A stretch of 64,000 nt of DNA from Halobacillus hunanensis (GCF_900166655.1 NZ_FVZB01000007.1:434001-498000), one strand, 5' to 3'; counted from the stretch's first letter, positions 25,584 to 34,589 are shown. Notes: generated by a model from the letters alone, not told the origin. Program-made: numbers and translations.

Positions 25584-25802
25584 ATGTTAAAATGGGAACG
25601 GGGTGTTAACGTGTCTAAGTATGACCCGAATCGCTCCACACCGTTTAACGATGCGACAGAACATAAACAAAAAATAGAAGGGTACCCAAGTGGTGGAGGC
25701 GGACGGATGCCTCTGTTAATCAGTCTGATCGGCTACTTTATCTTTGGCGGGATCTTTTTGATGTTGATTATGGCTGTGTGTACAGCGATTTTTCTTGAAT
25801 AA
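25584..25802 (+). CDS. Small single-helix membrane protein
   Basis: Up to 72 residues: a hydrophilic N-terminus with KYDPNRSTPFNDATEHKQK, a Gly-rich turn (PSGGGGRMP) and a C-terminal membrane helix (LLISLIGYFIFGGIFLMLIM). Two starts are credible: ATG 25584 after GAGAAGG, or GTG 25611 after GGGGTG, which begins MSKYDPN. Function unknown. A second small membrane-protein gene follows 43 bases later. Confidence 0.55.
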   Translation: MLKWERGVNVSKYDPNRSTPFNDATEHKQKIEGYPSGGGGRMPLLISLIGYFIFGGIFLMLIMAVCTAIFLE

Positions 25803-25845
25803 TCATGAAATGCTTATTTTAATTTAATTAGAGGGACGTGAATGT

Positions 25846-26013
25846 ATGTCGGATTTTATAGTTATTTTTTTCTTAACCTTGGTTAGTGTAGTTGTCATTC
25901 ATTTTTTCTATTATCGTCTTGTTATCAATAAGGGCAGGATGATCACCAAAAATAGTGCGGTTGTCTTACTCATTCAAAGCCTCCTCATTACGATACTGCT
26001 GTCCTGCATGTAA
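25846..26013 (+). CDS. Small two-helix membrane protein, 55 residues
   Basis: A complete frame after GAGGGA with two hydrophobic helices (about residues 3-25 and 37-54) around a basic loop NKGRMITKN. Starts MSDFIVIFFL and ends ILLSCM. It sits between another small membrane-protein gene and a convergent HTH gene. No family recognised. Confidence 0.5.
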   Translation: MSDFIVIFFLTLVSVVVIHFFYYRLVINKGRMITKNSAVVLLIQSLLITILLSCM

Positions 26014-26021
26014 GCTTATTC

Positions 26022-26828
26022 TTAGTCCTCTAACCAGTCGTAATAAAGGTTCGAGCTGTCGGCCATCACTTCTTTGCGAACCGTTTGAGTGAACATTTGC
26101 TTCAACCCACCGTAAAAATATCCGAGGAAGTGCTTCTTAATAGTGCCTTCTCGTTTCGCAAAAATCGCTTGTTTGAAAGTTTGATTAATCTGTTCGATGT
26201 ACCATTCAATCGGGTAGGTAAGATTTACATATTTGTAGGCGTGTAAGGCGCTTTTCCATGCTGACAAAATTTCGCTATGTGATAAAAATGATCGGGAAAC
26301 GCTAATAAAGGTCTGTGGGATGTAGGATGGCAGAAAATCAGAATTGACCGTAGTGGTAATATTCTCCTTATCATTGTTGTTCAACACGGGTTCGGCGTCT
26401 GATGAAGATTTTTCCATAGAAGTCGATTCGAGAGGGGTTTCTAGTTCGATGAGACCTTCTGATGGCTGCTCGGGTTTAGGCAGACATTCGGTCTCGTCCG
26501 TAAGAAATACAAGGATATTGACACCGCGCTTACCATTTGGCCGGGTTGTCGGGATGCGTGTAAGTAATCCTTTCTTTACCAGGCAATTAATCGCGCGAAT
26601 TACGGTGCTGCGGCTTTTGTTGGTTTTGGTCTGGATGGTTTCCACTTTAGAAAAGGAAACGCCAGGGTACTTAACGGAATGACGCCATATGTATTTCAGA
26701 ATTGTCAGAGTCCCCTCTGATAGAGCTGGTTTATGATGGTACAGGAAGGCTCGCACACGAAAGTCTAGTTCTTTTTTTGTCGGAAATGGTTGGAGGTTAC
26801 GGAGATTTTCTATATTCAAAGTGATCAT
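26022..26828 (-). CDS. Replication-initiator-like helix-turn-helix protein
   Basis: A 268-residue protein with an N-terminal winged helix-turn-helix (SFSKVETIQTKTNKSRSTVIRAINCLVKKG, in parts, residues ~60-90) of the HTH_36 type found in plasmid and phage replication or DnaD-like proteins. An acidic, low-complexity linker follows, then a C-terminal helical domain (IEWYIEQINQTFKQAI) ending in an acidic tail. Three 12-bp-spaced direct repeats lie about 220 bases upstream. It may be a relic of a mobile replicon or a regulator. Confidence 0.55.
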   Translation of the reverse strand: MITLNIENLRNLQPFPTKKELDFRVRAFLYHHKPALSEGTLTILKYIWRHSVKYPGVSFSKVETIQTKTNKSRSTVIRAINCLVKKGLLTRIPTTRPNGKRGVNILVFLTDETECLPKPEQPSEGLIELETPLESTSMEKSSSDAEPVLNNNDKENITTTVNSDFLPSYIPQTFISVSRSFLSHSEILSAWKSALHAYKYVNLTYPIEWYIEQINQTFKQAIFAKREGTIKKHFLGYFYGGLKQMFTQTVRKEVMADSSNLYYDWLED

Positions 26829-27045
26829 GTCCTCTTTTCGCTCTATTTACTTCTATAATCGAATGAGAGGATAAGTTAGGTGTCGTGTTTGTAATAAAAA
26901 TTTTTGAAAAAATATGTTGTAGGAGTAGTCGTAGTCGTTCAGTATTTATTTCAAATCTTTTTATAATCATTATTTCTTCTTTGTTTCCGGCACGATTATT
27001 CTCCAGGAAACCGCATCGTAACAAGGGTTTCGGGAGTTCGGTGCA

Positions 27046-27075
27046 GTGTCATATACCGTGTCATGTGGGGTGTCA
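27046..27075. repeat. Three iteron-like direct repeats GTGTCA at 12-bp spacing
   Basis: GTGTCA occurs at 27046, 27058 and 27070, exactly 12 bp apart, between the divergent HTH and DUF4181-like genes. Confidence 0.55.
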
Positions 27076-27107
27076 GAATTCTTAATTGTTCTTATGAAAA
27101 AATTAGA

Positions 27108-27523
27108 ATGAAGGTGGGATTACAAATTGTAGAATGGTATTTGATATCCATATTTTCACTACTCGTTCTTCTGTTAAATACGGTAATTGATAAAAAATTA
27201 CGAAAGAAACTGGATATTCAGAAGTCGAAATTCTTTGATCGCTATAAGAGGAAGCATCCAATTCAAACATGGGGGGGAGTCTCTTCTCATGATCCTGATG
27301 GTGGCAGGGTCTGTTTACTTCGGCTTCGTGAAAGAGGGTTTGCTTAATTCAGAAATCTATTTTCTATTATTCTTCATAGTTTTTGGCTGTTTTCGAGCTG
27401 CAATGGAATGGATGTTTGCACGCGAAACGAAAGAACATATTTTTACCGTCACTTCAGTTATTTCATGCTTTGCTGTCCTAATTTTTGTGGTTAAGCATAC
27501 AGATGTAATGTTTTACATAAAAA
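27108..27523 (+). pseudogene. DUF4181-like membrane protein, frameshifted at a G7 tract
   Basis: The first frame gives a membrane helix and RYKRKHPIQTWG, then leaves frame at seven G residues (27271-27277). With six Gs it would continue into ESLLMILMVAGSVYFGFVKE and FRAAMEWMFARETKEHIFTV, the DUF4181 pattern of a basic helix pair and FRA-MEW. The second frame has no natural stop and runs into the terminator and beyond, so the C-terminus is also altered. The start is unsure: the ATG at 27108 lacks a ribosome site. Confidence 0.6.
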
Positions 27524-27570
27524 GGAGCCTGTGTGGACCGAAAACTGGTCCACACAGGCCTCACTTTTTT
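27524..27570. terminator. Bidirectional terminator
   Basis: Perfect 13-bp stem GCCTGTGTGGACC/GGTCCACACAGGC (27527-27539, 27547-27559), T6 on the plus side and T5 on the minus side. It separates the DUF4181 remnant and nfrA. Confidence 0.9.
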
Positions 27571-27573
27571 CGA

Positions 27574-28311
27574 CTATCGCTTATTAAATCCTTTCTTCTG
27601 CACAAGGTCTGTTACGTCCATGCGCATCGGTTTCGTGAAGCGGCGAATCATTTGCTCAGACCACGTGTCTTTCCTGGTGTTCGTAGAACGAGACTGATAA
27701 TAACCGGAAATTTCTTGGTCGAATGCAGCCACATCTTCTTCATAGGACGGGTATTTATTTTCTGCATAAACCGCCGAAATCGGCAAGCGCGGTTTCAACT
27801 CAGGCTGATGGTCCGGTGTTCCAATGGCCATTCCAAACAAAGGAATGACGTGCTTAGGCAGCTCAAGAATTTCATCAGTTCGTTCCAAGTTATTGCGAAT
27901 ACTTCCGAGGTAACACATGCCAAGCCCCATAGATTCAGCAGCAATGGCCGCGTTCTGAGCAGCGAGAGCAGCATCGATTGCTGCGACTAAGAAATGCTCA
28001 CTGTTTTCCAAGTTCGCAAGAGATGCTTCGTATTGTTCACTCTCAGCCTGGGCAACTGGCCTTTTCAGGTCTGCACAAAAAATTAACAGGTGGCCATTTT
28101 GGGTTACGTGCGGGTGGCCGCTTACTTCAGCCAGGGCAGCCTTCTTATCTGAATCAGTAATCCCTATGATCGTATAAGCCATCATGTAGCTTGAGGTCGA
28201 TGCTTGCTGGGCTGCTTTAATAATCGTATGGATTTGCTCGTCTGTTAATTTTTTATCGGTAAATTTGCGAATGCTGCGGTGATTTAATAACGTTTCAATA
28301 GTTTCATTCAT
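27574..28311 (-). CDS. nfrA: NADPH-dependent nitroreductase/FMN reductase NfrA
   Basis: A 245-residue FMN protein of the NfsA/FRP group. It begins MNETIETLLNHRSIRKFTD and ends VQKKGFNKR, matching B. subtilis NfrA at both ends, with ASTSSYMMAYTIIG and AAIAAESMGLGMCYLG in between. It reduces flavins, nitro-compounds or quinones with NADPH as a homodimer; B. subtilis NfrA belongs to the Spx-controlled stress response. Single gene with a strong terminator. Confidence 0.9.
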   Translation of the reverse strand: MNETIETLLNHRSIRKFTDKKLTDEQIHTIIKAAQQASTSSYMMAYTIIGITDSDKKAALAEVSGHPHVTQNGHLLIFCADLKRPVAQAESEQYEASLANLENSEHFLVAAIDAALAAQNAAIAAESMGLGMCYLGSIRNNLERTDEILELPKHVIPLFGMAIGTPDHQPELKPRLPISAVYAENKYPSYEEDVAAFDQEISGYYQSRSTNTRKDTWSEQMIRRFTKPMRMDVTDLVQKKGFNKR

Positions 28312-28464
28312 TCGATTTCCTCCAATTATGTGTGATCTTGCAAAAAGGATAACATAGGAAGTTATGAATTGCTGTATTTATGCATTTACATTGTACAGAT
28401 AGAGGGATTCCCCCCATATATGTAGAAAGAATAAAGAACATATCGTATGGGATGGTGAACTCTT

Positions 28465-28815
28465 TTGACAAATATTTATAATTTTGACTTTTACAAAGTA
28501 AGAAAAGAAGTAAAAGGAGTCACCAAAAAGAGGACGACGGTGTACGAGATTTACTTGTCCACAGTGAAATTTGTTCATAAGCATGGGAAAGGCTCATATC
28601 CTAACAATGCGGAGTACTTGACCACGCAAACGGATATGCGAAAATTTTTCAATGAAGATGAGTCGGCTCTGTTATGTGTGCTTGAGGATCTTAAGAATTA
28701 CTGGGAAATCAGTGGAGACACTCAGGAAGAACTGATAATGACCTTAGTGTTTGAGGAGTTTCCCACTCTCGGTCATGTATGCAGCTTTATCGAAAGCAGG
28801 GTAAAAGATTCGTAA
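28465..28815 (+). CDS. Hypothetical protein, 116 residues
   Basis: A soluble, mildly acidic protein starting with TTG (MTNIYNFDFYKVRKEV) and ending VCSFIESRVKDS. A central stretch TTVYEIYLSTVKFVHKHGKG is probably helical. I recognise no family. GGGATGGTG about six bases upstream supports the start. It converges on a small membrane-protein gene. Confidence 0.5.
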   Translation: MTNIYNFDFYKVRKEVKGVTKKRTTVYEIYLSTVKFVHKHGKGSYPNNAEYLTTQTDMRKFFNEDESALLCVLEDLKNYWEISGDTQEELIMTLVFEEFPTLGHVCSFIESRVKDS

Positions 28816-28824
28816 GACTACAAA

Positions 28825-29076
28825 TTATAGTCTTACAACCTCTTTTGTTTTCTTCTTGTTTATGGCACCCATGTAAAACTCGACGATTCCGATGGCAAAC
28901 ATAAATGGACCAAAGCTGTAAGCGAAGAATGGACTGATTACTAAATGGAGTAGGCCGGCAACGAGCAGCATTCGGTATGATTTTTGTCTGAATGCCAGAT
29001 AAGATCCGATCAAGCTGACGACAAAGACTACTAACATAATGGGTGAAAGCCAGGCAAGTTCTTGCATCCAAGCCAT
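28825..29076 (-). CDS. Small membrane protein, 83 residues
   Basis: Three hydrophobic helices (about residues 8-28, 34-52 and 55-72) and a basic C-terminus INKKKTKEVVRL. The ATG at 29076 is chosen because GGAGG lies eight bases upstream; a GTG at 29085 lies inside that site. Function unknown. Confidence 0.6.
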   Translation of the reverse strand: MAWMQELAWLSPIMLVVFVVSLIGSYLAFRQKSYRMLLVAGLLHLVISPFFAYSFGPFMFAIGIVEFYMGAINKKKTKEVVRL

Positions 29077-29337
29077 ATATAGCACCTCCTATTCGTTATA
29101 ATTGAGGATAGTTTCATAATGTTACCATTTGCGCACAGAGGCTTTCAACAGCGAAAAACGTCTAGTTTTGCTAGATCATCGAAGCGGTTTATTATAGAAG
29201 ATAGTGGTCAGTCCCTCATGCTTTTTATTTAGAACGGATTTGGTATAATGAGTCTAGGGAATTATGGAGAATGATGTCAAAAGACACCCTTTTTAAAAAA
29301 TGAATAAGAGAATATAAGCAGAAATAAGGGGGAGAAC

Positions 29338-31353
29338 ATGAGAAGCGCATTAGGATCATTATTGATTATCTTATGCATAGGACTTGTCGGCTGTTCCGAA
29401 CAGCCGAATCCAGAAACAACCTTTAAGAAGTATATGAAGGCATGGGAAAATCAAGAATATGAAAACATGTATGCATTGCTTGGCGAAGAGTCTAAGGCTC
29501 AAGTTAAAAAAGAGGATTTTGTGGAGCGTTACAAGACAATTTATGAAGGAATTCAGATGAACAACCTCAAAGTTACATATAGTTTGCCCGAGGAAGAGGT
29601 TGAGTATAAACCAGAAGAACCTGCGAACTTTGATTACAATGTGAGCATGGAAACGCTGGCCGGGTCGATTGAATTTTCCCATCAGGCCAAGCTTACCTTT
29701 GAAGAAGGGGAAGAGGCAGAGAAGTGGGTCATGAGCTGGAATCCGGCGATGATTTTTGCCGGAATGGAGAAAGGAGACGAGATCTCCGCCCAGGTATTGA
29801 AGCCGGAACGAGGGGAGATCTTTGGTGTGAATGGTCAGGGGCTGGCTGTAAATGGCACGGTTGTGAATGTAGGACTCGTTCCTGACTGGATGGAAGAAGA
29901 TGCTGAACAAATGAAGGAAAAGCTGGCTGAACTGTTGGATATTTCCATTGAAACGATTAACGAGAAGTTAGATCAATCATGGGTTCAAACCACATCATTT
30001 GTCCCACTTACTTCTATTCAAAGTGATAATGAAGACCTTATTGAAAAAATAAAGCCATTGAAGGGTACGAAATTTCAAGAGAAAACCGCTCGCGTCTATC
30101 CTTTAGGAAAAGCGGCCGCTCATTTAACGGGGTATGTCGGTTCGATTTCTGCAGAGCAGCTGGAAGAGCGAAAGGATAAAGGGTATACGTCGACCAGCAC
30201 GATTGGAAAAGCGGGTCTTGAACTCGTTCTTGAGGAAAAACTGCGCGGTCAGACAGGCGGAGTCGTAGCGATCGTAGGTAGTGAAGGCAATCAACGTGAA
30301 GTGTTAGCGAAACAGGAAGCAGTTGATGGAAAGGATGTAACGCTGACGATTGATGCAGAGGTTCAAAAGTCGGTGTACAATCAATTAAAAGGCAGTGCTG
30401 GCTCTTCTGCAGCGATTCACCCCCAAACTGGTGAGGTGAAAGCACTTGTGAGCACACCAGCGTACGATCCTAATCAATTTATCTTAGGGATGACTTCTAA
30501 ACAGTATTCTGAACTGCAAAATGATCCGCAAAAGCCATTGACGAACCGTTTTAATAACACGTATGCACCCGGCTCTACATTCAAGCCGATAACGGCATCG
30601 ATTGGTTTAGAGACGGGAGCCATTGATCCTTCAGAAGAGATGTCAATCCCGGATCGCTCTTTCTCTAAAGAAGGCTGGGGAGATTATTCTGTAAACCGGG
30701 TCGAAAGTGCGAACGTAGATAAGTCTGTTAATTTGCGGGATGCGTTAGTTCGGTCGGATAATATTTATTTTGCCCGCACGATTCTTGAAATTGGCGGTGA
30801 AGCCTTCCTGGAAGAAGCGAAGGATTTTGGATTCTCAGAAGAGATTCCATTCACTTATCCGATTACCCCGTCGCAAATTACAGGAAAAGACGGGTTTGGT
30901 AATGAAATCGAACTGGCTGACACGGGGTACGGCCAAGGTGAGATTCAAATGAGTACGCTGCATCTGGCTCTTACCTACACTCCTTTTGTGACAAATGGGA
31001 TTCTGCTAGACCCAGTTCTTATGAAGGACGAGGAAGCAAGCGTGGCCTGGCATGAAAATGTGGTCAGTAAGGAAACCGCTGCGATTCTCCGTAAAGACTT
31101 GAAGCAAGTCGTTAATAATCCGGAAGGTTCAGGGTATGAACCTCAGGTTGAAGGGCTTAGCCTGGCAGGAAAGACAGGAACAGCAGAGCTGAAGAAATCT
31201 CAAGATGCCGAGGGACAGGAAAACGGCTGGTTTGTCGCCTGGAATACCGACGATCCACGTTTGCTTGTTGCGATGATGATTGAAGATGTACAGAATGGCA
31301 GCCATGAGGTTGTTCCAAAAGTAAAAAATGTATTTCAAGAACAGCTGCAATAG
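29338..31353 (+). CDS. pbpC: Class B penicillin-binding protein PbpC (PBP3), MecA-like lipoprotein
   Basis: A 671-residue transpeptidase that cross-links peptidoglycan. It begins with a lipoprotein signal (lipobox LVGC, Cys19), then an NTF2-like MecA_N domain (~25-145), a dimerisation domain, and the penicillin-binding domain with GSTFKP (active-site Ser, ~418), SDN (~475) and KTGT (~610). Length and order match B. subtilis PbpC and staphylococcal PBP2a. It may contribute to beta-lactam tolerance. Single gene with its own terminator at 31362. Confidence 0.9.
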   Translation: MRSALGSLLIILCIGLVGCSEQPNPETTFKKYMKAWENQEYENMYALLGEESKAQVKKEDFVERYKTIYEGIQMNNLKVTYSLPEEEVEYKPEEPANFDYNVSMETLAGSIEFSHQAKLTFEEGEEAEKWVMSWNPAMIFAGMEKGDEISAQVLKPERGEIFGVNGQGLAVNGTVVNVGLVPDWMEEDAEQMKEKLAELLDISIETINEKLDQSWVQTTSFVPLTSIQSDNEDLIEKIKPLKGTKFQEKTARVYPLGKAAAHLTGYVGSISAEQLEERKDKGYTSTSTIGKAGLELVLEEKLRGQTGGVVAIVGSEGNQREVLAKQEAVDGKDVTLTIDAEVQKSVYNQLKGSAGSSAAIHPQTGEVKALVSTPAYDPNQFILGMTSKQYSELQNDPQKPLTNRFNNTYAPGSTFKPITASIGLETGAIDPSEEMSIPDRSFSKEGWGDYSVNRVESANVDKSVNLRDALVRSDNIYFARTILEIGGEAFLEEAKDFGFSEEIPFTYPITPSQITGKDGFGNEIELADTGYGQGEIQMSTLHLALTYTPFVTNGILLDPVLMKDEEASVAWHENVVSKETAAILRKDLKQVVNNPEGSGYEPQVEGLSLAGKTGTAELKKSQDAEGQENGWFVAWNTDDPRLLVAMMIEDVQNGSHEVVPKVKNVFQEQLQ

Positions 31354-31361
31354 CTGATCGG

Positions 31362-31399
31362 CACCTGATTTTACTCCTCTTGTAGAATCAGGTGTTTTT
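31362..31399 (+). terminator. Terminator of pbpC
   Basis: Stem CACCTGATT/AATCAGGTG (31362-31370, 31386-31394) followed by TTTTT. Confidence 0.85.
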
Positions 31400-31453
31400 G
31401 TTAAGGAAAAATCTGCTATAATAAAGCTATTAAACAGAAGGAGTTGATGTGTT

Positions 31454-31522
31454 ATGACAAATCTAATTGTAAACGTCCAACAAAACATCCAAACATCAAA
31501 TGGAGGGCACAGCAACTCTTAA
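31454..31522 (+). CDS. Putative 22-residue leader peptide before the rsgA paralogue
   Basis: ATG after AAGGAG (about ten bases) encodes MTNLIVNVQQNIQTSNGGHS plus NS. An extended -10 (TG-C-TATAAT at 31417-31422) lies upstream. The end of the frame overlaps a hairpin (TGGAGGGCA at about 31500 with TGTCCTCCA at about 31523), immediately before the rsgA ribosome site. Translation could open or close this hairpin. Function inferred from position. Confidence 0.4.
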   Translation: MTNLIVNVQQNIQTSNGGHSNS

Positions 31523-31549
31523 TGTCCTCCAAAATACAGGAGGAATTCG

Positions 31550-32566
31550 GTGAATCTTTTTTTTGTACATGACTTTTTTAAGCAACAAGTAAAAGAAGAC
31601 GCTCTCATCGGGCGCATTACGAGGGCATCGCAAGAGATTTATACAGTACGGACGGAAACGGATTCTTATACCGGCACCTTGTCGGGGAAATTCCGCTATG
31701 AAGCGGAGCAAACGCATCTGTGGCCGGCTATAGGCGATTGGGTCGTCTATGAGCCCTATGATCAAAATATGGCCAGGATTCATCACGTGTTAAACAGACG
31801 TACCGTATTATCTCGCAAAGCTGCTGGGACGGGAAATGACGAGCAGATTATCGCAGCGAACGTGGATGTCGTGTTTATTGTCACGTCACTGATCCAAGAA
31901 TTTAACGTTCAGCGGATTGAGCGTTACGTGATGCAAGTGTATGAGAGCGGGGCAAGGCCGGTGATCGTTTGCACGAAACAGGACTTATGTGACGATGTCA
32001 TGGGGAAACTTGCTCAAGTTGAACGGCATGCTCCAGGTGTTCCTGTCTATACCATAAACAGTCTTGATGGAAGTGGTATTGATGCGCTGAAACAAGAATT
32101 GATTGCAGGAGAATCGATCTCACTGATTGGCTCTTCGGGTGTTGGCAAATCGACGCTTCTGAATCGATTGATGGGGGAAGTCGTCCAACAGACGAATCAA
32201 GTCAGGGAAGAAGATGGACGCGGCCGCCATACGACGACACACCGCGAGTTATTCTCACTGCCAAACGGAACGGTGGTCATCGACACACCAGGAATGAGAG
32301 AATTACAGCTTTGGGGTGAAACCGCCAATGTCGATGCAACGTTTTCCGACATCGAGAACTTGAGTCAGCAGTGTAAATTCCGTGATTGTTCGCATGAGAA
32401 GGAGCCAGGCTGCGCGGTGACGAAAGCGATCGATGATGGAGATCTGGCCTCAGATCGTTTGAAAAATTATAATAAACTGCTTCGGGAAGTGGAGCGGCTG
32501 AAATTGAAAGAAAAATACGGTACTCATCGTACGAATCGGATCCTTCATGGTCCTAATCGTAAATAA
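31550..32566 (+). CDS. RsgA-like circularly permuted GTPase (paralogue)
   Basis: A 338-residue GTPase with the permuted order of the RsgA/YloQ family: an OB-like N-terminal domain, then G4 (TKQDL), G1 (GSSGVGKSTLLNRL) and G3 (DTPGMREL), and a C-terminal zinc knuckle (CKFRDCSHEKEPGC). RsgA helps mature the 30S ribosomal subunit. It is longer than the ~290-residue RsgA found in the usual pknB-rpe context, so this is probably a second, accessory copy. GTG start after AGGAGG. Confidence 0.85.
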   Translation: MNLFFVHDFFKQQVKEDALIGRITRASQEIYTVRTETDSYTGTLSGKFRYEAEQTHLWPAIGDWVVYEPYDQNMARIHHVLNRRTVLSRKAAGTGNDEQIIAANVDVVFIVTSLIQEFNVQRIERYVMQVYESGARPVIVCTKQDLCDDVMGKLAQVERHAPGVPVYTINSLDGSGIDALKQELIAGESISLIGSSGVGKSTLLNRLMGEVVQQTNQVREEDGRGRHTTTHRELFSLPNGTVVIDTPGMRELQLWGETANVDATFSDIENLSQQCKFRDCSHEKEPGCAVTKAIDDGDLASDRLKNYNKLLREVERLKLKEKYGTHRTNRILHGPNRK

Positions 32567-32639
32567 AATTTGAGGATATTTTTACTTATAGACGCAAGGT
32601 TGTTCCTGAACTCGTGCATCATAGAGCAACGATTAAAAG

Positions 32640-32683
32640 ACTCCCTATTGCTGCTGGACGGAAGCGGCTGTAGGGAGTTTTTT
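32640..32683 (+). terminator. Terminator of the rsgA paralogue
   Basis: Stem ACTCCCTA/TAGGGAGT (32640-32647, 32671-32678) with a GC-rich loop, followed by TTTTT. Confidence 0.75.
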
Positions 32684-32874
32684 AAGGTTTTTCTCGTGGG
32701 TTGAGTTAGTTGCTCTCAGCCTCGTCTAACTGTTACAGCTAACTAAAAATTATAATTGAATTTTCAAAATAATTGAGATATAGTAAAATTAGACAGAAAT
32801 AGTTTCACTTCAAGATAGTCGTTCGTAACTGGTTTAAAAAGGAGGTCACAAACTGATTCAAATCACTTCATTTT

Positions 32875-32888
32875 TGTAAGCGCTATCA
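32875..32888 (+). promoter_or_regulatory. cre site (CcpA box) before fadD
   Basis: TGTAAGCGCTATCA matches the cre consensus TGWAANCGNTNWCA at every fixed position. It lies 39 bases before the fadD start, so CcpA would repress fatty-acid activation on preferred sugars. An AAGGAGGT sequence at about 32838 has no credible start codon after it. The rest of 32684-32874 shows no gene. Confidence 0.7.
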
Positions 32889-32926
32889 AAATTGCGTTGT
32901 AGACGTTTTTACCAGGGGAGGAAACT

Positions 32927-34540
32927 ATGATAAACAAAGTGTGGACAAAACATTATCCTGAGCATATTAAGAGTGAAGTCGAGATCCCGAATGTACCGCT
33001 TACTGCCATCATGCAGCAGGCTATCGACCGCTTTCCAGAGCATTCAGCGCTATCTTTTTATGGGAATGAAATCACATATAAAGAGTTAGGATTCCAAACA
33101 GGTGCTTTTGCGGCTGCCTTGCAGCATAACGGAGTCGTTAAAGGGGATCGAGTGGCGATCATGCTGCCGAACTGCCCCCATTATGTTATCAGCTATTATG
33201 GGACGTTGAAAGCTGGTGCTGTAGTAACGCAGGTGAACCCGATGCTTGTGGGCCGTGAGCTGGAGCATATATTATCAGATTCTGGAGCCGAAACGATTGT
33301 GGTCTATGCTCCACTCTTACCGGTTCTTGAAAAGGTAAAACACAACACGTCTATCAAAAATGTAATTGTTGTTGAATTTAATGGAAATCATAAGCCAGGA
33401 AACGATGAAACGGAGTTTTCTGCTTTTTTACAGGATTCTAACGGAGCACCGAAAGCTGTGTCGATCAACCCTGAAGAGGATCTCGCTGTCCTGCAATATA
33501 CAGGAGGCACAACGGGGCGCTCAAAAGGGGCTATGCTCACACATCGAAATGTGGTGGCGAACGTTGTACAGACGAATGAATTTTTCAAAGACGAAGTTGT
33601 CATGGGGCAAGAGCGATATTTGACGGTGATTCCACTTTTTCATGTGTTTGGCATGACGTCTTGTATGAACTTGTCGATCCTCACGGGGTCAACGAACATC
33701 ATGCTGCCGCGCTTTGAGCTTGAGGAAGTGCTGCAAACGATTAAGAAAGAGCAGCCAACCTTCTTTCCTGGGGTACCGACGATGTATGTGGCGATCACAA
33801 ATCATCCAAAAGCTGAGGAGTATGGCATTGACAGCATTCGTGTGTGCAATAGCGGGAGTGCCCCTATGCCGCAAGAGTTAATGCGCAATTTTGAAGCGAA
33901 AACGGGTGCGAAGGTTTTCGAAGGCTACGGTTTATCAGAAACTTCTCCTGTGACGCACTGTAATCCGCTATTTGCCGAACGTAAGCCCGGAAGTGTGGGA
34001 ATCGGTGTGCCGTCCACGGAATACAAAATAGTTGATGTTGGGGAGGGGATCGAAGAGGTACCAGCTGGTGAAACAGGCGAAGTGATTATCCGCGGTCCTC
34101 AAGTCATGAAAGGATATTGGAACATGCCTGAGGAAACGGCTGTGACACTTCGTGACGGCTGGCTTTACACAGGAGACATTGCCCGTGTTGACGATGAAGG
34201 GTATTTGTACATCATTGATCGTAAAAAAGACTTGATTATTGCGAGCGGCTATAACATTTATCCGCGTGATGTGGAAGAAATCCTTTATGAGCATGAAGCG
34301 GTACAGGAAGCAGTGGTTGTCGGTGTTCCTGATCCTTACCGCGGCGAAACTGTGCGTGCGGTCGTTGTGTTAAAAGAAGGACAATCAGCTGAGGAAGAGG
34401 AGTTGATTGCCTATTGCCGGCAAAACATGGCTGCCTTTAAAGTTCCCCGCGAGCTTGAATTTCGAAAAGAACTTCCGAAATCGAATGTCGGTAAAATCTT
34501 GAGAAGAACGATTAGAGAGGAAGCAACAAAACAAATATAA
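32927..34540 (+). CDS. fadD: Long-chain fatty acid-CoA ligase
   Basis: A 537-residue AMP-forming acyl-CoA synthetase. Motifs in order: YTGGTTGRSKGAMLTH (P-loop), EGYGLSETSP, YTGDIARVDDEGYLYIIDRKKD (in parts) and the C-terminal catalytic Lys region KSNVGKILRR. It activates long-chain fatty acids for beta-oxidation; B. subtilis LcfA/YhfL are counterparts. Single gene with a terminator, and a cre site upstream. Chain-length preference cannot be read from sequence. Confidence 0.9.
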   Translation: MINKVWTKHYPEHIKSEVEIPNVPLTAIMQQAIDRFPEHSALSFYGNEITYKELGFQTGAFAAALQHNGVVKGDRVAIMLPNCPHYVISYYGTLKAGAVVTQVNPMLVGRELEHILSDSGAETIVVYAPLLPVLEKVKHNTSIKNVIVVEFNGNHKPGNDETEFSAFLQDSNGAPKAVSINPEEDLAVLQYTGGTTGRSKGAMLTHRNVVANVVQTNEFFKDEVVMGQERYLTVIPLFHVFGMTSCMNLSILTGSTNIMLPRFELEEVLQTIKKEQPTFFPGVPTMYVAITNHPKAEEYGIDSIRVCNSGSAPMPQELMRNFEAKTGAKVFEGYGLSETSPVTHCNPLFAERKPGSVGIGVPSTEYKIVDVGEGIEEVPAGETGEVIIRGPQVMKGYWNMPEETAVTLRDGWLYTGDIARVDDEGYLYIIDRKKDLIIASGYNIYPRDVEEILYEHEAVQEAVVVGVPDPYRGETVRAVVVLKEGQSAEEEELIAYCRQNMAAFKVPRELEFRKELPKSNVGKILRRTIREEATKQI

Positions 34541-34558
34541 ACTGGTTCTCCTTCCGAG

Positions 34559-34589
34559 AAAAGAAGTCCCCGGAAAAGGGACTTCTTTT
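34559..34589 (+). terminator. Terminator of fadD
   Basis: 12-bp stem AAAAGAAGTCCC/GGGACTTCTTTT. Confidence 0.85.

Noticed and set aside
26797-27024. 75-residue minus-strand frame upstream of the HTH gene
   Set aside because: Overlaps the HTH start, lacks a recognisable domain and a credible ribosome site.
27524-27990. Plus-strand extension of the DUF4181 frame
   Set aside because: It is antisense to nfrA beyond a strong bidirectional terminator.
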